Part shown: piece by piece, positions 57,811-64,000 of the stretch
How positions within the stretch are numbered: the first letter of the stretch is position 1
Layout: the number at the start of each line of letters is the position of its first letter
NCBI GenBank assembly: GCA_934045905.1
Contig: OW203763.1
Coordinates: forward strand, 22,867,108-22,931,107
Origin: Leuctra nigra
Taxonomy: Eukaryota; Arthropoda; Insecta; Plecoptera; Leuctridae
Length of the DNA stretch: 64,000 bases
Direction: 5' to 3'
The notes under the pieces: generated by a model
Told to the model about the DNA's origin: nothing
Seen by the model: only the letters and a program-made list of their open reading frames with translations
Database searches by the model: none
Program-made: the position numbers and the translations under genes

Positions 57811-57996
57811 ACCGACACTGCAGATGACTCGCTGGCTCCTTCAAGTCCCCTTGGAAGTCTCAAAGTCGACGGAAGTCCTCGCAGTCCTCTCGGAAGTCCG
57901 CGAAAGGCCGCGAAGTCCTCGAAGTCCTCGAAGTCCTCTCGGAAGTCCTCGAATGTCCTCGAAGTCCTCCAAAGTCCTCACGGATGACCACAAAAT
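57811..57996 (-). repeat. 9-bp minisatellite between splice-like sites
   Basis: On the minus strand, an acceptor-like ACTGATTGCTTCGGTTTTTAG precedes about 185 nt dominated by GAGGACTTC repeats. The segment ends at GTGTCG|GTGAGT (plus 57805-57810). All three frames hit a stop before the donor, so if transcribed it would be non-coding or the frame has been lost after repeat expansion. The donor end is shared with 54656. Confidence 0.5.
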
Positions 57997-58161
57997 CTAA
58001 AAACCGAAGCAATCAGTCAACTAATGTCATCAGCTACCACATATCCATCAAACCCTAAAGTTCTATCATGATGTAATAATATCTTAGATAAAGGAACAGT
58101 TGTGCGATACATTGCTCTAACTCTAACCCTCAGTCATAGGTAACGAGGCGGGCTCATGATC

Positions 58162-58264
58162 TTCTTGTTGTTAGGTTGGCTGCCTGCTCTTGCAGCATTG
58201 AGTCATAGGACGGCTGTCTCATATGACTCAATGTTAGCGAAGCAGGCTGCCAACCCAACAAGAA
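58162..58264. repeat. hairpin / mini-foldback, 103 bp
   Basis: TTCTTGTTGTTAGGTTGGCT...CATTGAGTCATA pairs with TATGACTCAATG...AGCAGGCTGCCAACCCAACA over about 43 bp with small bulges and an 11-15-nt loop. It may be a MITE or a pre-miRNA-like hairpin. Confidence 0.65.
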
Positions 58265-58269
58265 AATGT

Positions 58270-59080
58270 CATTCTGTCTGATAGTGGGTCTCGTGAATAC
58301 TCGTCCAATTAACGCGGACTTTTATAACTCAGGTTATTTTAAAAGTTAAATGATTCGATAAAATGGTACTAATTTATGATTAACACTGAAAAACTTCATT
58401 TCGAAGCAGTTTTTGTTTAATCGTACGGAATTTAACACTAACTTGATTCCCTACACGAACACAATGCAGCATTCTTGCCACAACGTTGCTAATTTGATTA
58501 GTTTTTAGTCAAGTATCTCATTGATTCACCTTGAAGATTATTTCATCTTTTAGGAAAGTCATCTTCTGTGACTGACAGATATGTATCCTTAATTGTATGT
58601 ATATTCAAACTATGCATATTATTTTTTGAAAGTCATTCATGTAGTCAGAAATAATTGGTATAGTACCAGTGTGATTGAGCAAATGTATTCGATTAAATTA
58701 TTTAAGTAAAATTATTTTCAACAACATCCAAACTACAAAGATGCATTAACTTTGTTGAGTTTATTTTATAATAAAGTACATCATCAATCAAAGATTTTCA
58801 AAGAATGAAATATATAAGTTTGAAGTATGCTGAGCAAATTATAGCAATTTATATTAGAGTACTTTACTATTTTATTCAAACAATACTAAAATACATGACA
58901 AAATGAATGAAGTTCAAGTATATTTCAATACAAATTTAACAAGTTCAAGTATAATTCAATAATAATGTAACAAAATGTAGGTACTTACCAGCAGCCGCTT
59001 CTTGAAAAATCACTGATTCTACAGCAAGTTTCATTGGACTGGACTAATTCAGTGGCCGTTATGGCCAGTGACATAGTCAG
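58270..59080. other. AT-rich DNA without recognised features
   Basis: No gene or repeat recognised. Confidence 0.5.
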
Positions 59081-59085
59081 TCACA

Positions 59086-59125
59086 GCATTTACTATCACT
59101 CTAGGTGAAGAGTGATAGTAAATGC
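59086..59125. terminator. perfect 17-bp hairpin, 6-nt loop
   Basis: GCATTTACTATCACTCT and its exact reverse complement flank AGGTGA. A strong stem-loop, listed as a structural feature only; there is no T tract and no evidence that it terminates transcription. Confidence 0.5.
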
Positions 59126-59417
59126 CACTAGGGAATGCCCTAGCTTGTATGATGCTTCTCCTGGCGACACCTCGCTCTTTTATACAAATTTTACGCACAG
59201 TACCGTGCGCAAATACTGCATCATGGTTGAATTGCCGATGAACTTGCCTGTACTATCCACGTGTCAAAATGATGCAACAGATGTCATTAGTCTTGACATT
59301 GGTCATCCGATGTCAGCCATTACGCAGAAGTATGCGACATTTGCAACAGATTGGCGCCAAGGTGTCTGGACTTTATGCACCTCGCCCATATCATATCAGG
59401 ATTTGACCACGTGTTAG
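59112..59417 (+). other. GC-richer ORF of about 100 codons, unidentified
   Basis: A continuous frame with balanced codon use (for example LFYTNFTHSTVRKYCIMVEL and SAITQKYATFATDWRQGVW) ends in TAG at 59415. It has four cysteines and no ATG before codon 38. It begins in the hairpin at 59086-59125. It could be a gene or exon fragment or part of a repeat; no family is recognised. Confidence 0.2.
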
Positions 59418-59429
59418 CTCGTTAAAATG

Positions 59430-61130
59430 CGATTAAGCCTGATATTTGATCAGAAATGGAGGATGTTAGCGCCTATAATTTTCTATTTATATTTATTTCA
59501 AGAATACATTAAAATTCTGCGAGATTCGTGTTCGTTTTGCAAGCCAGAGGTGACATTGACTCTGATATCGAAATTCTTCAGGAAATTAGTATTAATTTAT
59601 GGATTTTAATCTGCGATATGTGAAACCAAAATTACAATAATGACTGCTGATGTTGCGCAAGTGATGTCAATGCACGTGCCGTCCATTTCCTGTCAAGAAA
59701 ATGAAACATGAGACAAATCTGTGGAAATTGATTATAGTTATAATACATATCGACATATCGGAAGCAAACTTTCTTCAAACTCAAATTGTGAAGTGAAATT
59801 TTTAATCATTTTTAATCATTTCTATCTTACAGTTTATGTTTGGAAGGCTCCTTGCTAATAGTTCACGACCTAAAAAGAGTTTGTTTTTTACAAAACGAAA
59901 ATCAAATCGACTAAGGTGATATGTTTTAATCAATTGGATCACCCGATCGTCTGCTGCCTTCATTGACGAACGGTGTACCTCACTCTGATTCACCACACCT
60001 ACAGGCAATACAAGTAAAGTTTACCATTTAGAACACCCATTCGTTCCCATAAACAACATTGCCGACCGAACGTTGCGTTGAAATCTCCTTATCCTGTCCT
60101 ATAGGCAGTGATGATCTGTGATATGATTGGTTCACAACATCAGAGAACATGCTACAAAGCTATGTCTCCATGCTGGAGCTTTGCGTAGCGAACATTGCGA
60201 TGTTGATCACGTGATCTGCATGGACCAATCGGCGACCACCGATCATTGTGATGCGCAAAGCAAAAGTGGAGTTTCGTAAAGCGAACTGTCATCGTGGGTG
60301 TAGACATATTACTGATTGACATGACGCTATTTCATGACTTGAAAAGCTTCATCTAGCTTTGGGCTTTAGGTTCTACACTGCCAAAAATTACAAATGTTAC
60401 CGAAAATAATATAACTTGAACATTTTATTCTTGAAATAGTTCGTCATAACTTGTTTTAGTAATTACGTTTCTTTTGGTCCCGAGATAAATAAACTAAATT
60501 TTGGAAGTTTAATTGCAATCTTTACCCTCTGGCATATAGCTATATTACAACGCACACACAACTAAAATCAAGGCTGGATCGTTTCCCAAAACTATTAATG
60601 ACTGCAGAAAAGCTTCCACTTCCAATTTTGTTATTGATAAGATATATTTATAATAGTAAATTTCTTGATTTATTTTACCATTGGGGAATTATTTTTAATT
60701 TATTTTTAAGCTTATTATTGTATTTGACCCTACTGAAATTTCAGTGGAAGATGAGTATAGAAATAAATGTGTTAAATTATTAATATAAAAAACAGTTGAG
60801 TCAATGGTCTGGAGGTTTAGTACGTACTAAATTGTAGCAGACACAATTCGCATCATTTTGTGAGGAATCTAGTGACGGCTGTTAAGCCAATAAATACTAA
60901 TTTGTCAAAGTGGCCAAACCGGACCGCAAACACCCACTAAATTTTGTAATTACCCACTAAGTAAGATTACATGTGATCTAAAGTCCACAGGGGGGAGTCA
61001 AGATTTACGTCATCAAATCCATATTACAAAATTATTTAAAAAAAAATTACTTCCTGAACAACTAACCAATATGAAATGACGAGATTCCCCAGTTAGGTTG
61101 GCGCACTTCATAATATTCGTTTCCACTTGA
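59430..61130. other. AT-rich DNA without supported genes
   Basis: A CpG-containing patch lies at 60050-60300. No convincing ORF. Confidence 0.45.
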
Positions 61131-61146
61131 CATCGCGAGAGTGTTT

Positions 61147-61225
61147 GGGGGGGGGGGGAGGGGGAAGGGAGGAAGAGGGCTGTTGATTACCTCTGGCTTC
61201 TGAGGGAATACCCCCCCCCCCCCCC
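61147..61225. repeat. poly-G and poly-C tracts in close inverted arrangement
   Basis: 12 G (61147-61158) and 15 C (61211-61225) lie 52 bases apart. A single strand could fold them together. Confidence 0.85.
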
Positions 61226-61879
61226 TCCATATCCACATTGTCTGGGTCTGCTGGCCCTTACAGCGCACACACGCTCCACTCGCAAGACCACATAAATTAA
61301 CGCAGATAGTTCATAAGGGTGTTAGAACCTATGCAGGGGAGGGGGGCGAGGAGGAATGCATAAGTGATGGCGTCAGAAAATAATTCCTCAATGACAGAAA
61401 AATGAAAAGCGAACATGGGCGTGCATATTGATGTATGTGAGACCCTATGTAAGATGAAGTGGGTGAATATATTATTTGGAAGGAGTATACGCCGGGCTGA
61501 CACCTACAGAGATTAAAGTAGACGCTTTTGGAGAATGTCCCCCCCCCTCACCGCACCCTACCCCGATTGCACCTACTTACGTTGAAGAAATGTCATTTTG
61601 CAGATCGGTGCTGGGAGGGACCAATATTTTTTGGTATTTTATTTATCCTGGAGTCTGGCAAGCAAAGTTCTAAGTTCAATGCAAAGTTCTATTTGAACTT
61701 GGCGCCTCCATTTTATATGGAGAAATACTGCTCAATAATAAGATCTATTCATTTCATCTTTGCACCTCCACCAAAATTGACAATTTTAAGTCAAATCTTG
61801 TACGAATACCAATATAAATATATTAGTGGAATAAGGTTGCAAAAATTGGCAATGTGATAATGTGTACATTTATTTGACA

Positions 61880-62005
61880 ATAAGCATGTATCCGGAGATG
61901 GCGCCTCCGTCATAGGGATGTGTCATGGCGCCACTGAAGACTGGCGCCTTAAACATAATGTTGTCACCTGTAAAATCAGTACCTTCTCAAGTAGTTACTA
62001 AGACC
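61880..62005 (-). repeat. dispersed repeat with GGCGCC motifs, copy 3
   Basis: The minus strand reads TAACTACTTGAGAAGGTAC, then three GGCGCC sites (plus 61900, 61930 and 61944). Related to 54162-54260. Confidence 0.45.
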
Positions 62006-62089
62006 CTCTAATCCCAGTATAAATTACCCGGTTAGAGTAATGACTGCCCGAATACTGTTATTAACTATATCTGACTATAAAATATCTAA

Positions 62090-62260
62090 GTGTAGGTATT
62101 ACATCTGGAATCTAGATTCATCTCAAATCCCCTCCCATTCGCTCCCTGGGAGATTTCGATTCCCCCCTCTCTCCTCCCCACCCCTCCCCCCTTGCCCGCC
62201 ACCGCCACCCCTACCCCTCTCGGGCCATAATTCACCCACAATTTACGAGCCTTGAAGCGA
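62090..62260. other. C-rich low-complexity stretch
   Basis: Pyrimidine/C-rich (CCCCTCCC-type) sequence at 62160-62222. It opens proline- and glycine-rich frames on opposite strands that are not genes. Confidence 0.7.
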
Positions 62261-63061
62261 CAGGGAGATTGCAAGAATGGCCGGGCAATCTGTCTTTGTT
62301 CTACCATGGGTGTGAGAGAGAGCGTAGTATAGGACGAAACTTACTGCATCGTCTAGAATCTAGATTCAAGAGAGAAGAATTTGTCTATTGGTGGAACCGA
62401 GCGTAAAGGCCTATTTCGAAAAAAGATACGCGAAAAACCTATTAGACATAAATGGTGGATTTCCTTGGTAAAAAAAAAAAAAAACGTATATATAAAGTGG
62501 TGTATATAGTTTTTCATTTGGCTATTTTTTAGTTGGTCCGATTTCGTTTTGATTTTAACCCCTTGATAACGATTCTAATGGGAAGTTATGAACTGTTTTG
62601 CTTTCACATTCAACTCTTGTATATGGAAAAATTGTCCATTTTATGAAATAAATTCCGAGAGCGTTTGTCCTGTGAAATATTCAGGGGAAGGCGACACACT
62701 CGCGCGTTATAAAGTATGGTGAGCACATTTCCCTTGGTGCCCTCGACAGCAGTACTCTTTCTCTTACGCCAACTGAGAAAATATACAGCATGGCTCAAAA
62801 ACCCATTTCAAATACAATGTTTTTAATGTTTTATAGTGAAGAGGTTCATATACTACCAATTGCAAACCCCAAGAGGAGATCTTTAACTCAAACGATGTAA
62901 GATGTCGTTTCATGTGAGGTTTTGAATATATTTATATTAATTAACGTATTGAGTAATGAGTTAGTTTTGGAGTTGAGTAAAACTCTGACCTCATGGTTTG
63001 CTTTGATCTTTTTCTGAATTTTTTTTACAGTTTTATTCTAAAATACATTTCTTCTCTCCAG

Positions 63062-63090
63062 GCCACGCCCTGTAAAATATCATCCCCAAG
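63062..63090 (+). other. candidate micro-exon (29 nt)
   Basis: Bounded by ACATTTCTTCTCTCCAG (ending 63061) and AAG|GTAAGA (63091), both near-consensus. A second strong acceptor, TTTTTTTTACAG, lies about 30 bp upstream. Frames ATPCKISSP and PRPVKYHPQ are both open. No protein recognised. Confidence 0.35.
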
Positions 63091-63469
63091 GTAAGATGGG
63101 AACGCCGTATATTATACATGTCAAGCATTTTTCTTTCAAAACCGTTGCCTATATATTTCTTCTATTAAAAATTTGAATTTAATAAAAAGACGTTGAAATA
63201 TGTGTTTTATAAAAATATTTATATTTTAATTTATAACTATACAGCATTCATAATAATTTATTCAGAAACAAAAAAGAAGAATATCATTCTCTTTATACAC
63301 ACTGCATAACAAACATTGTACGTATAAATTAAGAAATATATTACCATATACCGTATATATTCAGCATTTGCAAATAGTATTGCGCTTTGCCTGTATATAT
63401 ACACTTAATTCCCCTGTAAAGTTAAACTTAATTAACTGACGGGTTAAGTAATTAATCCCACTTAAATCC

Positions 63470-63780
63470 GGCGGGACGAATGGGTTGCACCGGAGGAGAC
63501 CAAATGAACCAACCTAGTGGCACTTCGATTGTTTCGTCTCACACCCTTCTCGCCCCGAAACCGATCTATACCTCTCGGTCAACTCTCTCCCCAGTCCCGT
63601 GGAATTATCATCCACATTCCCGACGCATTGTTTGCTCGCTGGAGTGTTGCGTCATCAGAGAACGCTGGTTTCAACGTGAAACTGGCGGGGAAAATGTTGC
63701 GGCTCAACACTGCGCGCTGAGTGATTGGGCGTCATTTTTCAGGCGAGCTTCGAGAGGGTAGGACGCAGGAAGTAGAAGGT
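63470..63780 (+). other. GC-rich island with overlapping ORFs
   Basis: An ATG ORF (63480-63758, 93 codons) starts MGCTGG, which resembles an acylation signal. A second frame, read from 63517 without an ATG start, ends at 63717; its part DALFARWSVASSENAGFNVK shows more coding-like codon use. Neither is recognised. It might be an exon, a promoter/first exon or a conserved element at the window edge. Confidence 0.25.
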
Positions 63781-63799
63781 GGTGCACTTGAACGCAAAT

Positions 63800-64000
63800 A
63801 TTTCGCTTTTCGCTTTACGAGGGAAATTAGCGTATAATTTACACCCTTTGTATTAATTATTCACAATTTCAATTTTTTTTAAGCGATGAATGTCCATAAG
63901 GGAGTTACTCAGATGCTTTTTCATTGTGAAGTTATAATTTAAAATATTTTTTTTAGAGAAATTTTAAAACGGTTATTATTATCAATATTTAATTATTGGT
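63800..64000. other. AT-rich end of window
   Basis: No features recognised. Confidence 0.5.

Noticed and set aside
62086..62307. Glycine-rich minus-strand ORF
   Set aside because: Produced by the C-rich stretch at 62160-62222.

Overview
The window looks like AT-rich eukaryotic, non-bacterial DNA, most likely from an insect. The evidence is the absence of any ORF over about 165 codons, dense microsatellites, tRNA-derived SINE-like heads, many small inverted-repeat transposons (MITEs) and long poly-G/poly-C runs. A hemipteran is my guess, but nothing here proves the order. I found no complete, recognisable protein-coding gene. The window reads as intergenic or, more likely, intronic sequence of a large gene, filled with non-autonomous mobile elements.

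Layout. 1-2.4 kb: AT-rich DNA with a tRNA-like relic and C-tracts. 3.5-4.4 kb: a nest of three different MITEs. 6-9 kb: a SINE-like head, a partial MITE, a candidate coding micro-exon (8291-8342) and a candidate recursive splice site (8768/8769). 10.1-11.1 kb: a complete 960-bp TA-flanked element with terminal inverted repeats (TIRs) and seven internal copies of a 15-16-bp motif. 12.5-13.4 kb: a 12-unit, 45-bp minisatellite joined to a dispersed repeat (family D). 13.6-20.1 kb: SINE-like sequences, MITEs at 15972-16190 and 19408-19619, a foldback at 17245-17345 and a 186-bp tandem repeat. 21.4-22.3 kb: a CpG-rich promoter-like patch ending in a strong splice donor. 22.4-41.6 kb: mostly featureless AT-rich DNA with a few GC-rich islands. 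41.6 kb: a second, stronger recursive-splice candidate followed by a donor. 42-43.5 kb: a degenerate repeat array carrying splice-donor-like ends on the minus strand. 44.2-46.3 kb: hairpin-rich DNA, a 270-bp satellite with TGACGTCA in most monomers, and a near-perfect 160-bp-arm foldback. 46.6-47.7 kb: an inverted pair of D repeats enclosing a minisatellite and a possible two-exon small gene. 48-64 kb: short dispersed repeats, an 18-bp minisatellite, a pre-miRNA-like hairpin, SINE-like heads, a (TTC)n tract, a cysteine-rich candidate exon (56145-56433), a 9-bp minisatellite between splice-like sites, more hairpins, a candidate 29-nt micro-exon (63062-63090) and a GC-rich terminal island.

The most noteworthy items are the D-family foldback with an internal spliced small ORF, the recursive-splice candidates, the three-layer MITE nest, the foldback that would make a 160-bp double-stranded RNA, and the cysteine-rich exon. 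All gene calls here are inferences from splice signals, reading frame and base composition. None is supported by a recognised protein family.
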